Positions 19,532 to 31,182 are shown, counted from the first letter of the stretch. The stretch: 64,000 nucleotides of DNA from Orobanche coerulescens (GCA_033398695.1 CM065802.1:153498096-153562095); one strand, 5' to 3'. Made by a program: numbers and translations. Notes: generated by a model not told the origin, from the letters alone.

Positions 19532-21415
19532 AGACTTGTAATATCCGCAATTTCGAATTTTGGTAATTTTCTTTTTTCGGCGGAAGTCCGTTTTGACGAC
19601 TCGCTCATGACCGTTTCGTCATTTCGAGAATGATTAATTCTGCACTTTTTGTCATCCGAGTTCGTTTCGGTATCGTTTTGCTGAGTTCCGAGCTTTTTAG
19701 CGACTTTTCCGCACTTGAGTTCGATTCTTGCGAATCTCGTCCAGCTGTTGTTTGAGTTTCTCGTAAGTTCATTTAATGTTATTATTCTTTTTGAATGCTT
19801 TGTTTTGGGGTTTGGATCGCGTATCGTGATTTTCTGACGTTTTGGGGCATTTTCGTAATTTCCCTAAGTTTTGGGTAATTACTTCGTTGTCGAATTCGAG
19901 CCTTCGGGTGGTCGGAATTGTGTGTTCTCTTAGCTCTTAGATTCGTCTTTGCGAGTACGTCGTAACCGTATCATCGATTCGTTTTCGTGTTCGGGTTTCG
20001 GTCGTTGGTGTCGGAGTTGGCCCGGCCGACATGGCCAGCAATCAGGCCCAGGCGATCTTGCCGAGTCACGGCCGGTAGTGCTCGGCAGCTTCGGCGATTC
20101 ACGGTCGGTCGTGCTCGGCAGCCTTCCGGCCGAAAGCAGTCAGACCGTAGGGCGCGGCACATCTTTGGCGGGGCGCGGCACACTGTTGCATTTTCGGCCA
20201 AACCGACAGCAGGTGCCGCGGCCACCCGGCCGGGCCGCGGCACCGCCGACCACTGGAGCCATTTTTGGGCTCGTGCGCGGCACACTCCCGGCCCAGGCCG
20301 CGGCACCTGTGCGGCTTTATTTATGGCCCTGCACACGGGTTTTTGGCCATTTTTCTCCTTCTTCTCCTTCTCTTCCGCGGCTGAGGGCAATCTTACCATG
20401 GAGCCATGTTGTTTAAAAACAAATCCATGAAGTTCTTGAGTTCATATCATCAACCAATCATCCGTTATCATCCTTTGATCCAGCGAATCAAGGTAATCTT
20501 CCTTAGAACCCTAATTTCGTGAATTTGGGGGGTTTGCGTTTTTGTCCGATTCGTTCCGTGTTATTGATTAATTCATGATGGGTATGATTAATCTTGGTAG
20601 TATTATTGTGTTTAACATCATTTAATCCATTGTTCTTCGTCGAATCGAAGTATATTTCCTGATTTCCTTCGAATCGACTTTTTGGGGGATTTGTCCTCGA
20701 TCTCGTCTTTCATTTGTTTTTGATGGATCGATTATGGTTAAATGATGTTGTTAAACATATTCTATGGATTGTATATCCATATTTCAACTTTGAATTCCGT
20801 TTTCGGGTTTTGACGGAACGAATCGTGTTCTTGGCCGTTTTGGGGAAAACACTTGATCATTCGTCGTTCGTTCTTTGAATTCAACAGCTTTGTGTCGTGT
20901 TATGGAATTCATTTCATTGTTGTTATTGTCCGTCGTAGTTTATTATCGCGAGTCGGCGTTTGGTGGAGTCGGCGGGTTCGTAGTCGGTTCGTGCCAACCT
21001 ACTTCGGTCGATTCTCCGCGTTGTGGTTGTTCGAGGCAAGTACCTTGTCCATACTATTCTTGTTTTGGGAATATTATTAATCTTGTCAGTATTCTTAGTT
21101 TCCCTACGGATTCATGGTATATTTCGTGGTTTTTACGGAATCGAGAGGGTTTGGTTGTGGTCCGCCCTCGTTGTTGTTTATATACGAATATACATGAATC
21201 GTAGGCGGGTTTTCGGGTGTATTCCAATTCCGTATTCATTTAGAAATGGTTGTGATTGTATTCTTCGAATCATTAGGTTCGGTTTCATTGGTTCCTAGCG
21301 TTCGTCGGTGACCTTCCTTTCCGTTCGTTGCGTCGTCAATAATTCAAGGCAAGTATTCTTGGAAACCCTTATGCTTAATGTGAAATGGTAATGTATATTG
21401 TGTGTGCTTTACTCA

Positions 21416-21640
21416 CCTCGGGAGGGTCCGACGGGGCCTCGAGGGAATCTATGGCTTCGTCCTGGATTCATGAGTTTGATTCGCTTCTTGACTCGGGAGG
21501 GTCCTTAGAGGCCTCGAGTGGGATTCGTGGCTTCGTCCGGTCTAGGTGACGTGTGGTGCTTGATTTGTTTTATGAATGTGGCCAGCTCGGGAGGGTCCTT
21601 AGAGGCCTCGAGTGGGATTCGTGGCTTCGTCCGGTTCTAG
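21416..21640 (+). repeat. Minisatellite in solo LTR
   Basis: Three imperfect units of 50-90 bp, each with CTCGGGAGGGTCC and GGCTTCGTCC, between the GC-donor-like site and the CTAAC hairpin. Confidence 0.85.
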
Positions 21641-21769
21641 GCAAATTAATTGTGACTTGTTGTTTAGGAAAAGACATGTCGGTTTTGGCTTTTGAAATTG
21701 ATATTGGTGCATGTACTATGAAATGTGTAAGCGATTGGTTTGCCTTGAATACTTGTACTAGCGTAATTG

Positions 21770-21784
21770 CTAACCCCTTTGGGG
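21770..21784 (+). other. Branch-like CTAAC with CCCC-TTT-GGGG hairpin
   Basis: CTAAC (21770-21774) leads into CCCC-TTT-GGGG. The upstream TACTTGTACTAG is shared with E1 and E5. A clean acceptor-like AG is not evident just downstream here. Confidence 0.5.
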
Positions 21785-22140
21785 ACCCGTTGTCGGGAAA
21801 TTCTTGTTATGGATTTGTGTTATGTTCAATGCACGAGCGGCGCTGGATGGTACGAGGATGTCGGCCAAGGTTGTTGACATGTGCAATTGAGTCTTGTTAT
21901 TTCCTACTGTCTCTTTTTATGTGGATGTTTTCCAAATTGTAAACTTATAGATTGTACTCGCGAGTACTTAGGCTTTTTTCTTTCGGATTGTGATTGGTAT
22001 TCGTTGGAGTTACTGTATTTGTCGGTTGATGTTTATTATGCCGGTTGTACCGGACGTGTTGTTTTATGTTCTTGTTGTTAACAATTGTTTCCTTGCTAAC
22101 TGAGACGGTTAGTCGAGTGGTGTTTTCTTGTGTTAGCCTG

Positions 22141-22163
22141 GTGGGTCCCATGTAGGGGTCCAC
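22141..22163 (+). other. Terminal LTR hairpin (solo LTR)
   Basis: GTGGGTCCC pairs with GGGGTCCAC over loop ATGTA, followed by GGCGCTGTAAT, 39 bases before the LTR end. Confidence 0.7.
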
Positions 22164-22207
22164 GGCGCTGTAATACACCTCGAATATCTCGGGGGTGTTA
22201 CAAGACT

Positions 22208-22936
22208 TAGTGACCTCAATAATGTTATATTATATTTCAATACTATGAATTGGTTAATTTGGTTTTACTTTTTAAATAATCGATTAAACGACTGTTAAGT
22301 TTAGAATCTGACCCAACACACACGTGAATTCAAAATTTCGATGGGACTCAACACGCGTAATAAAATGTGGGTTTTACAAATGACACACAAAAAGAGAAAA
22401 GTTAAACGACATGAAAAAAATGAAAATATAAAATGAATTTGACTTCGCTTTAAGGTTAAGTTATTCAAAAAGTCTCTTATCCCAATGGTACAATATAGAT
22501 ATACTGATAATCTATGATTTTTATGAATTTATTTTTAAAAAGGACAGACTAATTAATATTTGAACAATTTAATTATTTTGGATTATTTTAAATAGAAAAA
22601 CAGTTGCCAATTTTCTTAAATATAGCCCATGAATCCCGGTTTAGAAGTTTAAATTTAACATTCCATCCATTTCTATTCTCCTTCATTTTGAATTTGAATT
22701 AACCATCTATCTTCGTCTTCATCCATTACAATCAAGCTCTCAAAGATTATTGATTTTCACAGTCATAAATAAAAAAAAAAAGATCTCAAAGACATGTTCG
22801 TTTTTTCCTTCTGTTGTATCTCTTTTTAGTTGATGTTAAAAATATTCTGACGGATTTAGAAGGTAAATACGATCATCGTCATTGTACCAAGAAGATTGAT
22901 GATATATGTGGTGACGATAGCAGGTTTGATTTTCAT
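22208..22936. other. AT-rich intergenic stretch, no gene seen
   Basis: No recognisable coding sequence, LTR end or structured repeat. A pyrimidine-rich stretch at 22650-22740 resembles a plant 5' untranslated region, but no conserved reading frame follows. Confidence 0.5.
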
Positions 22937-23095
22937 TTATGGCATTGTCGCCTTTTGTTTCATTTTATGTTTTTTTATTTTCACCTTTTGTATATATTTG
23001 GTGATATTTAGAGTTTTTCATCTGAGTATTGATATTTTTCAAATGTTTTCAATTCCTTCATAATTTGGGTGATATTTTTTGAAAAATGTTCCTAT
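22937..23095 (+). repeat. Left part of the ~310-bp tandem array, split by the nest
   Basis: This copy (beginning near TTATGGCATTGTCGCC) matches 55200-55360 and 55512-55670 closely and stops at CCTAT (23091-23095). The array resumes after CCTAT at 54778-54782. The whole intervening block is therefore an insertion. Confidence 0.85.
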
Positions 23096-23277
23096 TGTTT
23101 CAGGAGAAAGTAAAAGACTGTAAATACGAGTCAATCAATTGTACTCATAACACTGATAGAAAGGCCTTTATATAAGCATTACAATGAGAGTCGTTCCATA
23201 CATAGGATTCCTAGATAAGGTAAGACATCTAATAGGATCCTACTACCTCTAGAAGGATCTAGAACCTTCCATCTATG
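23096..23277 (-). mobile_element. Outer copia-type LTR, 3' portion (shell of the nest)
   Basis: On the minus strand this reads through TTCTAGATCC and TTATATAAAGGCC (TATA near 23170) to CTCCTGAAACA, ending at 23096 next to CCTAT. The other LTR end, TGTTCCGGGATATCC, is at 54777, also next to CCTAT. The two pieces (about 200 bp in total) appear to be one solo LTR split by later insertions. Confidence 0.65.
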
Positions 23278-24526
23278 TGTAACACCCCCAAGTTATTCAG
23301 GGTATATTACAGCACCGTGAGCCCCGCCGTGGGACCCACGAGGCTATTCACACGCGAAACTATGAACTTTAACCAATAAGGTCCAATCACAATCAAATGG
23401 AAGACAGTAAAATTGGTATTCAAAACAATATCCAATAAAACCGAATACAATGCATCAAGGATCAATCCCATGGCAACACCTGCCGAAACATCAAGAAACC
23501 CGAAAACAGGACTCGAGCACTTATAACCATTTCAAGTACAACAACATTGAATGGAGGAAATACAAAGCATAATCATTGACAAGATACAGCATCACACTTG
23601 CCCATCATCTTCATGCCGACCCGGTACGTGCCTATCCGCTCTCCTAGATCCTGAAATACATGAAAGGTATTTCCCCCATAAAGGGGTTAGCCGTCGAATA
23701 GCTAGTATAAGTATATCGAATATGAAACACAATACTTCTCGACAATAACATCATTTCATCAACTCAAGACTAGTATTCCGGAATAACTAAATCTCATTAC
23801 ATCACATTTCAATACATACGTGATTAACCGTGGAACCGCACCAAAGGCAACGGAACCCTCAGAGGCCCAGTCGGACCCTCCCAGAGTGGTTAACCAAAAA
23901 TATTCGCAGAACCACACCAAAGGCTACGGAACCCTCAGAGGACCCATCGGCCCGTCCCAGAGTGAATATATATCATCATACAAATCATATACCTTACTTT
24001 CAAAGTCGAGAACGTACAATCATAAACATATACTTGCCTTTGAGACATCGAGAATCGGAAGGAAAAGAATACAAGTTCGGTAGGTCCAAGAACGCACTTC
24101 CGGCACCTAAACGATTCGTAAGGTATTCGATAATCAATAATCTATACTCAAATCACACGAAGAAACTCCCGAAACCCATCTAAGATTCACAAAGCTATAC
24201 GGATAATCTCCTAGAGGTTTGGAAATAATTCAAATCCTCTCAAGTTCGAACAACGTACAAAAACATCCATATAATCATAGGGGAAACGCGGGTACGGGGT
24301 AAATCGGATGAATCTAAGAAAATCCCCAAAAATTCCCCAAACTAGGGTTCTAAGGAATTTACAATGATTTAGAAGGTAGAAACGGATTAGATGTTGTGTA
24401 ATCTTGGTTATCCTACCAGAGATGACGATGGTTGATGAAAAATTGTCCCCAAATCGCCTTCGTGTGCTCTCCCATCGGAAAGGAGTAAAAGAGGTGTAAA
24501 ATGACGAAGAGTAGGGTTGACTCTCT

Positions 24527-24534
24527 CTTATATA
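24527..24534 (-). promoter_or_regulatory. TATA box of R LTR
   Basis: Minus-strand TATATAAG directly downstream of the palindrome array. Confidence 0.6.
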
Positions 24535-24545
24535 CTGTGACTGAT

Positions 24546-25034
24546 TAGCACGCGCTAAAATTCAAGGCTAGCGTGCGCTAACGGGGGGTAGTCCAGTAGT
24601 TTCTGACCTGCAATGTTAGCGCGCACTACCACATCCTCAGCGTGCGCTAACTGGTATCATGCAAAAATTCTAACTCACTGCCCAATCCCGCTAGCGTGCG
24701 CTACATCTGGGCACTAGTGCGCACTATGCAACACCTATAACGTGCGCTAGCTCGGGCCTAGCATGCGTTACCTGCTAGTCCAGAAAGTAGAAACACCCCA
24801 CTGCCCCTACCGACTCAGCTCATTAGCGTGCGCTACGGGTGATGTTAGTGCATGCTACTCAACACGAATAACGTGCGCTAGCTAATGCCTAGCGTGCGCT
24901 AAATGCTAGTCCAGAGGGCAGAATCAGCTATTGTCTCTGCCTAGCTCAGAATCATTAGCATGTGCTAAGACTCAAAGCTAGCGTGCGTTACTCAACAGAA
25001 ATAGCGTGCGTTAGCCTAGGCCTAGCGTACGCTA
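24546..25034 (-). repeat. U3 palindrome array of R LTR
   Basis: About 16 copies of the TAGCGYRCGCTA type, read here mainly as TAGCGTGCGCTA, which is TAGCGCACGCTA in LTR sense. They end 12 bases before the minus-strand TATA. Confidence 0.85.
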
Positions 25035-25421
25035 TCGGCTTGCCTCGGAACATCGCCGAAAGGTCCAAACAATACGAACATGATCCAAAAAGGTATGAAA
25101 CACTAAAATCAACAAAGACAATATCCCAGTAAGTGCTTACAGAGCGACAAAGGTGAAGGAACATCAGAGCCAACAATTCATACAAAGTATGGGTATTACA
25201 TTGTAATACCCGGTTGAGAATTCATTTATTTACACTCAGTAACTGTCACTCAGAATTTTTTTTTCACTCAGTAATAACCATTCATCACTCATGTTCATTC
25301 AGTTGTAACCACCATTCGGTGTATTTTGGGATCATATCAGTAGTTGTTGCCATTCATCGTTGTTTGAGATCGAGCCGAGATTATTGTCATCATCATCATT
25401 TTTTAATTTCAGTTTGAGAGG

Positions 25422-25852
25422 TAGCGCGCGCTACACATTCTGTCTAACGCGCGCTAATGGAGTGCATGTAACGCACGCTATGATTCAGTATTAGCGCACG
25501 CTAGCGCAAGTGGAACAGACATTCCAGAAGGTACTGGGCTGATTTGAGGAATTCGTAGCGCACGCTACGAGTGGTAAGTAGTGTATGCTAACTATGCTGG
25601 TAACGCATGCTAATGCTTCAGAGTAGCGCACGCTAACGCGATCAGGGCAGAGGACAGTAGGTTCTGGACTCCAGAATTTTGGACATCAACTATCAGGTAG
25701 CGCACGCTAACTTAAGGTTAACGTACGCTAAGAAAGGCTGTTAGAGCACGCTACCAAAGGTACTTAGCGCACGCTAACGATTCAGTCAGGGGTTACTGGA
25801 CTACCCAGTACACCCGTTAGTGCACGCTAATATCAGGAGCGAGCGCGCGCTA
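25422..25852 (+). repeat. U3 palindrome array of E3 5' LTR
   Basis: About 14 motifs, from TAGCGCGCGCTA (25422-25433) to AGCGCGCGCTA (to 25852), mostly with centre CA. The 3' LTR copy is at 46973-47400. Confidence 0.88.
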
Positions 25853-25863
25853 AGCTGGGATTG

Positions 25864-25871
25864 TATAAATA
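25864..25871 (+). promoter_or_regulatory. TATA box of E3 5' LTR
   Basis: TATAAATA 12 bases after the array, matched at 47411-47418 in the 3' LTR. This is the likely promoter of E3 transcripts. Confidence 0.7.
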
Positions 25872-26583
25872 GGACAGTTCAGTCCAACCTTCGTCATTTC
25901 TTCATTTCTCATCCATTTTGGACGAGCTTGGGCGATTCGGAAAGGTCTCCTTGAGCTGCAAACATCTATCAACATCTCCAAGCTTAGTGATTGGATTAAT
26001 CATCACTTGATCAGTTTCTTCACTCCAAATCAAGGTAATTTTCATCGAATCTTGAATTTCGGGATTTGAAGGCTTTATCCCCGATCTCTTCGAGTTAGCT
26101 TGATTTTATGTTGAATCATGTTAGATATGGATTATCTATCTTGAATACATGTATTCTTACGGAATCATTGGTGTAATTTTCGGAATTTCTGAATCTTTGA
26201 GGAATTGTTCAAGAACCCTTACGGGTTGACTTTGGAATTTTGGGGGGTTTCGACTAGATGTTGTTGAAATCTCGATTTAAGTATTCCTATTGGGTTATTG
26301 ATGGTATTCATGAAGTTTTGTTGGATTGAATAATTCATTGGAGGTTGGTTTTCGATAGTATTGGATTTAGTGTAAACAATGGGAGATTGTTTACAACGTG
26401 TTTGTTTTAATGCCCCAATGAGTTTTGAGTAGTGTTGTATCGACTTTTGAGTTGGTTATGATCATGTTTGATTCATTTATTAAGCGAATTGTTAGTACTT
26501 GTGTTATTCAAGGTTGTTCGAGCGGCCGGTATTCTCCATTAAGGACATTGTTCGTGGAAGGACTTTCTCGCCTTCGGTTTGAG

Positions 26584-27930
26584 GCAAGTTTTATACTTGT
26601 ACTAGTCAATGAGATTAATGTCATCATATATGTGTATGAATGTGTTGTATCATTCCGAGACTTAGTATCTTCATGAATTCATTGATATTAAGAGATCGTT
26701 CGATACGATACCTTTCGGCAATTATGCCAAATGTTATTATTGTTCGTTAACGGCCGATTCAAGGCATTGTGATACTCGTTATTAATGTCATTGTCAATAG
26801 CCGGTTCGCGGTATCGATGTATCGATTGTTGTTAATATTGATGTCAATCTAAAACATCGTTTAGATCATTGTTATTCCTGTTGGGGTTGTCATTAAAACT
26901 GTATTGGCCGATTAAAGGCATTGGCGTATTCATTTCTCATCTTCGTCGTCGGTGACCGATGAAAGGTGCCGAGGTATCCTTCATATCATTGTTATCGATT
27001 GTCCGTTCAAAGGCAAATCGAAATGTTCAATCATTCACTATATCATTGTTATCGTTTGACCTTTCTAAGGCGATCGAGGTATTCAATCATTCATCATATT
27101 ACTCTTACCGATTGGCCGTTCTCAGGTAATCGAAGTGCTCAATCATTCATTAAATCATCCGATGCATGATTGTTATCGATTGGCCGTTCTAAGGCAATTG
27201 AGGTATTGATTTGGGACTGTCAAGGACGGTGCTCATCCGTGAATCACTGTCGTCATGTTGGCTGACTCAAGGCAGCACATTATCCTTAATTGTGATACGG
27301 CTTTCATGCCGTGGCTTCGTCCCTAATTGTGATACGGCTTTCATGTCGTGGCTTCAGCCCTAATTGTGATACGGCTTTCATGCCGTGGCTTCGAACCTAA
27401 TTGTGATACGGCTTTCATACCGTGGCTTCAGCCCTAATTGCGATACGGCCTCGTGCCGTGGCTTCGGCCCTAATTGTGATACGGCTTCGTGCCGTGGCTT
27501 CGGCCCTAATCAATGACAGCATCGGGTTGTTTTGGCTTCATGTGATTGTGATATTTGACAGCTTCGGCTGAGTGGCTTTCAAGCCTTTATTATTGTCCTA
27601 GTAATTTCATTGGAGCCTTCGGGCATTGTGATTCATAATTAATTCAGTTCTGGTTTGGTTCATGTCGTGTAATTCATTGTGGTACTCTATAATTATGATT
27701 CGTTGTTGGGCATTTACGTTCTAACATGTCGAACAGGTATTAATAGTATGCCATGGGCATAGTATTTCACGAATGCTCGGTTCGTACCTTGGTTTGTGAG
27801 CATCTCGTATTATTATCATCATTGTACCGTTTCATTCTGCCTTTGGATGCATATCATGTTATACATGTATTTGATGTTCATTATCTGGATGACTGACCCC
27901 GTGGGGGCGGAATATGTTTTCATGTTTTAG
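26584..27930 (+). other. Putative GC-AG intron in E3 5' LTR
   Basis: The donor-like TTTGAG|GCAAGT is at 26584, CTGAC at 27893-27897, hairpin CCCC-GTG-GGGG at 27897-27907 and acceptor-like TTCATGTTTTAG|G ends at 27930. The 3' LTR has the same sites at 48131 and 49433. The putative exon between the two introns is 26513-26583. Splicing is inferred only. Confidence 0.4.
26985..27512 (+). repeat. Two minisatellites in E3 5' LTR
   Basis: About four ~57-bp units with TTGTTATCGATTGGCCGTTC (26985-27205), then six ~36-bp units with GATACGGCTTTCATGCCGTG (27283-27512). The 3' LTR has only five of the 36-bp units (48826-49013), a copy-number difference arisen since insertion. Confidence 0.92.
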
Positions 27931-28227
27931 GTGCTTGCGAGGAGAGAGTTGAGACACAGGGGCATGACTATGGCGACGAGGCATTCGAGCGATACTAGTC
28001 CGAGTTGTTCATGTTGGTCAGTCAGTTAGAGCGTTCACCAGTTTGTCAATCATTGTCATTATGTATTACCCGAGCAAGGCTCGTGAGTGTGGTTGCATTT
28101 TCATTTTGGCCATGTAGGCCCATCATTGTCATTAAAATTCCTTATCGGAATATGGTGTCGGATATCATGGTGGGGACTGTGATTTCCCTTGTTGGTTAAT
28201 TTAATGTATTTTAGTCATGTTCGCCTG

Positions 28228-28252
28228 GTGGATCTCCTGGTGTGGGGTCCAC
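28228..28252 (+). other. Terminal LTR hairpin (E3 5' LTR)
   Basis: GTGGATCTC pairs with GGGGTCCAC, followed by GGCACTGTAAT. In the 3' LTR (49731-49755) the last C is T, weakening one pair. Confidence 0.65.
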
Positions 28253-28294
28253 GGCACTGTAATGACCCAATCGGATTTGGGGGTGTTACAGAAA

Positions 28295-28306
28295 TGGTAT
28301 CAGAGC
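28295..28306 (+). promoter_or_regulatory. E3 primer binding site
   Basis: TGGTATCAGAGC, complementary to the 3' end of initiator tRNA-Met, four bases after the 5' LTR. Confidence 0.92.
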
Positions 28307-28710
28307 GCTTTGGGTTGTGAGATACCCTGAGATGTGAGTTATGTGGTTCTACTGATGCGGTAGTCGTGGGACTGTCAGGTTATGATAATCTGGACAGTCG
28401 GGTTTTGCGAGTCGTTAAATTTGTACGACTGCATAAGTCATTCATTCATCGAGTCGTCATAAAGGAAGACTAGTATCGCAAGACCTCGAAGCTTCGTATG
28501 ACCTGTGTAAGGACTCGATTCTCTTTATGTTCATACATTCATCATGTCATTAATTAATCATGCTTTGTTGAAACCTATATGTGATATTAGTGTTATGATT
28601 GATTCATGACTAATTGTTTTGGAGCACGTGTGACTTGTGTAAGTGTTAGGGATCAACTTATTCATCAGTTAATAATCCTCAACCATCATTTCGATCTTGT
28701 CGATCATGTT

Positions 28711-28997
28711 AACTCATTCATCACTCAATCAATCTCATCACTCAATTAATTCATTCATCACTCAATCAATTTCATTACTCAATTAATTCATTCATCACTC
28801 AATCAATCTCATTACTCAATTAATTCATTCATCACTCAATCAATCTCATTACTCAATTAATTCATTCATCACTCAATCGATCTCATTACTCAATTAATTC
28901 ATTCATCACTCAATCAATCTCATTACTTAGTTAATTCATTCATCACTCAGTCAATCTCATTGCTCAGCTAATTCATTCATCATCCCGTCAATCTCAC
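28711..28997 (+). repeat. 37-bp minisatellite in E3 leader
   Basis: About seven tandem units containing TTCATTCATCACTCAATCAA, between PBS and gag. The later units are more degenerate. Confidence 0.92.
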
Positions 28998-29270
28998 TTT
29001 TCAATTGTAGATCTTGTGGATCGAATTTTCAACCTTGTTAACTTGTTCAAGGTAATCATTTCAGGAATTTCATCAGATAATCATGTTACCTCACTCGATC
29101 TTTCATGCGATCTTATCATATTCCGGCGTCATGTCGACGATCATTTTATTGCATAATTAATGCGTTCATTGCGGTATAGTGTGTATGCTCATCATTATCA
29201 TTCAGTAATGTAATCATAATGCGATCTTCATGCGAGATCTGTAATCATCATGTGGCTTTCCTGCTTCAGT

Positions 29271-30508
29271 ATGGATAGAGCTGTCAGAGGACGCAGGGGA
29301 AGAGGCCGCGGTGCGGGCCGAAACCTGGGATCTCGTGTGCATGCCCGTGCGAATGCGAGAGACATCATTAATTCATCAAATAGCGAGGCTACTCATTCAT
29401 CAGCAGATAATCAGTCACTGTCAGGGAGTCGTACCCGAGAGGCATCTCACTCGGAAGGTGTTTGGGTTGACCCATTCATATTTATGCAGGGTATGATGGC
29501 CCAGATGACGCGGATGGTAGAGACCATGCAGACCTCGATGGTTCGAGGTCCACCGCAACAAGAATTCCAGGTGCCGTTTCATGTCAGACTGTAGGAGTGA
29601 ATCAGATTGTTGGCGATATCTCTCGTCAGAGGCCGCCTACTTTTGAGGGTTCGTCGGAACCAGCTGATATTGTTCATTGGCTTGAACATTTTGATAAACT
29701 CTTCGACATGGTTCAGTGCCCGGAAGAGAATAAAGTGGTTGTAGCGGCTTATTACTTGAGTAAGGGCGCTTATTCGTGGTGGCTTTCTGTGAAACCCATC
29801 GATCGTGATTGTATTTGGAGTGAATTCAAGGCTCTCATGTTAGAGAGGTATTATCCGGCTCCACTTCGTGAAGCCAAGTTGTCAGAGGTTTTGAACCCCG
29901 AATCCGTCGAGGACGAGGGTGTTATTGTTATTGCTGAGAAGTTTCAGGGACTACTTCAGTTTGCTTCATCAGTTATCCGTACTGAAGCGGATAAGATCAA
30001 GTATTTTAACAAGAGGCTAAATCCGCAGTTGAGGATGCAGTTGTTCAATCACAATTGTAATTCACTTAGTGAGTTCATCGGGAAGGCTCTTGGAGCAGAT
30101 CTTTTGATCAAGGAGCTTACTCGGAAGCATCCTTCAGTTCCTTCGGGTGAGAGGACTAGGATGCTGGCTCGTTCAGAGGGACATGGGGCTCCGACATCCA
30201 AGAGGTCGTTTTCCAGTCGTCTTCGTGCTGAGAAAGCATCTTCCTCTCAGACGACGAGTTCGACTGTTGTTTGCTTTAACTGTGATTCAGCATGACACGT
30301 TAATACTCGGTGTACGGTGCCAGCTATTGTCTGTTTTCTATGTGGGAACCCGGGACACCTTCAGAAATACTGCAGGAGTTCTAGTGCCGGTAGATCTCGA
30401 GAGGGCTCACAAGCCTCGAGGGATTTTGTCACTCCAGCCCGTGCTTCATTCAATGGGTCCTATCAGACCTCGAAAGACCGAGGTAAGGACATTCATCACC
30501 GATTTTGA
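29271..30508 (+). pseudogene. E3 gag, broken
   Basis: The ATG at 29271 follows TGCTTCAG|T, the same acceptor-like context as in E2 and E5. The protein starts MDRAVRGRRGRGRGAG and continues to VDPFIFMQGMMAQMTRMVE. A stop with a frame change at about 29594 precedes VNQIVGDISRQRPPTFEG. The capsid core is PADIVHWLEHFDKLFDMV, AAYYLSKGAYSWWLSV and RYYPAPLREAKLSEV. The first zinc knuckle begins CFNCDSA and is cut by a TGA near 30293. The second, CFLCGNPGHLQKYC, lies in another frame at 30335-30376. The gag is close to that of E2. It no longer encodes a full Gag. Confidence 0.9.
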
Positions 30509-31182
30509 GCAAGTTAATTTTTGCTCGGTAGTAGGATAATGATTCATTTCATTGTCGTTCATTCATTCATATAATTCATTCATCATATATATCAATCATG
30601 TTGGGACTCATAATTATCGATTAATCATTCAATTCACGAGGAACGACGGTTCCAATCACTTCATGGAGCTATCACTCATTAAGTTATTAATTCACCTCGG
30701 TGAGTCATTCTTAATCCTTGTTGGATTTCGATTCATTATCATTCATTGTGATCATTTTGTTCTTGTGACCTTCCGAGATCGTATTGTGCTGTGAGTTCAG
30801 ATTTGGGTCTACCTTAAATCGTTGAGATAGAGGAGATCGATGATATAGAAGGATAATGATGTTGAGTACATTTGAGATGTAACCTCGTTTTTGGATGACT
30901 CTGTAACTCTAGCCGTAATGATGTATCGTGACTGTGGATCATTTATTATTGATCTATTTTATTATGATCATATTTGAGAATCTTGAGATTTGGGTCAACT
31001 GTTGGGAGTTCGTCCCTTCGGCGGTGCACTCGAGATTTCGTGATAATTTGGGAAATTGTTCACTGGGGTTCGAGACGTCAAGTCTTGGGGACTTGGGCGA
31101 TTGATTTGGTCCCGAGGACTATATGTGCATTATTGTTTTCAGATCATGATGGATAGTTCATATCCCGAGTTGTTTACCCTTA
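30509..31182 (+). other. E3 non-coding filler replacing pol
   Basis: About 670 bp rich in TTCATTCAT-type repeats with no protease, RT, RNase H or integrase motif. Only the final pol codons (YPELFT) reappear just before the stem-loop. A large internal deletion with filler is the simplest reading. Confidence 0.75.

Larger units (their letters stand above)
19537..22202 (+). mobile_element. Solo LTR, Tekay-like (TSD AGACT)
   Basis: The 2666-bp sequence starts TGTAATATCCGCAATTTCG, ends CGGGGGTGTTACA and is flanked by AGACT at 19532-19536 and 22203-22207. There is no internal region, so this is a solo LTR left by recombination. The U3 is GC-rich with repeated GCGCGGCAC and GCCGCGGCAC motifs (20090-20310) before a TTTATTTATGG TATA-like box (20317). 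A donor-like AATCAAG|GTAATC lies at 20493, acceptor-like TTGTCCGTCGTAG ends at 20938, and AG|GCAAGT occurs at 21036 and 21349. The overlapping open frames at 19949-20430 on both strands reflect GC content, not genes. Confidence 0.92.
23278..25200 (-). mobile_element. R: LTR of a minus-strand gypsy element
   Basis: The sequence TGTAACACCCCC at 23278 is the reverse complement of a GGGGGTGTTACA LTR 3' end, and GGGTATTACA at 25200 that of a TGTAATACCC start. The PPT that should abut it is found at 49794-49810, after E3, so this is the 3' LTR of R. In LTR sense: palindrome array (25034-24546), TATA (24534-24527), donor-like CTG|GTAGGA (24416), GC-donor-like AAAG|GCAAGT (24037), a two-copy repeat (about 23960-23826), CTAAC with CCCC-loop-GGGG (23690-23674), acceptor-like TATTTCAG (ending 23651) and terminal hairpin (23339-23317). 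Confidence 0.88.
25202..28290 (+). mobile_element. E3 5' LTR (3089 bp)
   Basis: It starts TGTAATACCCGGTTGAG and ends TTTGGGGGTGTTACA next to the PBS. It contains the U3 array, TATA, donor-like ATCAAG|GTAATT (26035), acceptor-like TTATTCAAG (ending 26512), GC-donor-like TTTGAG|GCAAGT (26584), two minisatellites, the CTGAC hairpin and an acceptor-like site, and the terminal hairpin. It is nearly identical to the 3' LTR outside the E4 insertion. Confidence 0.95.

Noticed and set aside
19949..20430. Overlapping long open frames on both strands in the solo LTR
   Set aside because: The region is GC-rich U3 with repeated GCGCGGCAC motifs; no frame resembles a protein family and frames on both strands are equally open.
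22814..23011. 65-codon open frame left of the nest
   Set aside because: It runs into the 310-bp tandem repeat and has no recognisable domain.
25422..25852. Dispersed TAGCGYRCGCTA motifs as a CRISPR or recombinase site array
   Set aside because: Motifs are only 12 bp, spacing is irregular, the setting is an LTR promoter, and no associated genes exist.
27283..27512. Regular ~36-bp repeats as a CRISPR array
   Set aside because: Units are directly tandem without variable spacers, lie in a plant LTR and recur in the other LTR of the same element.
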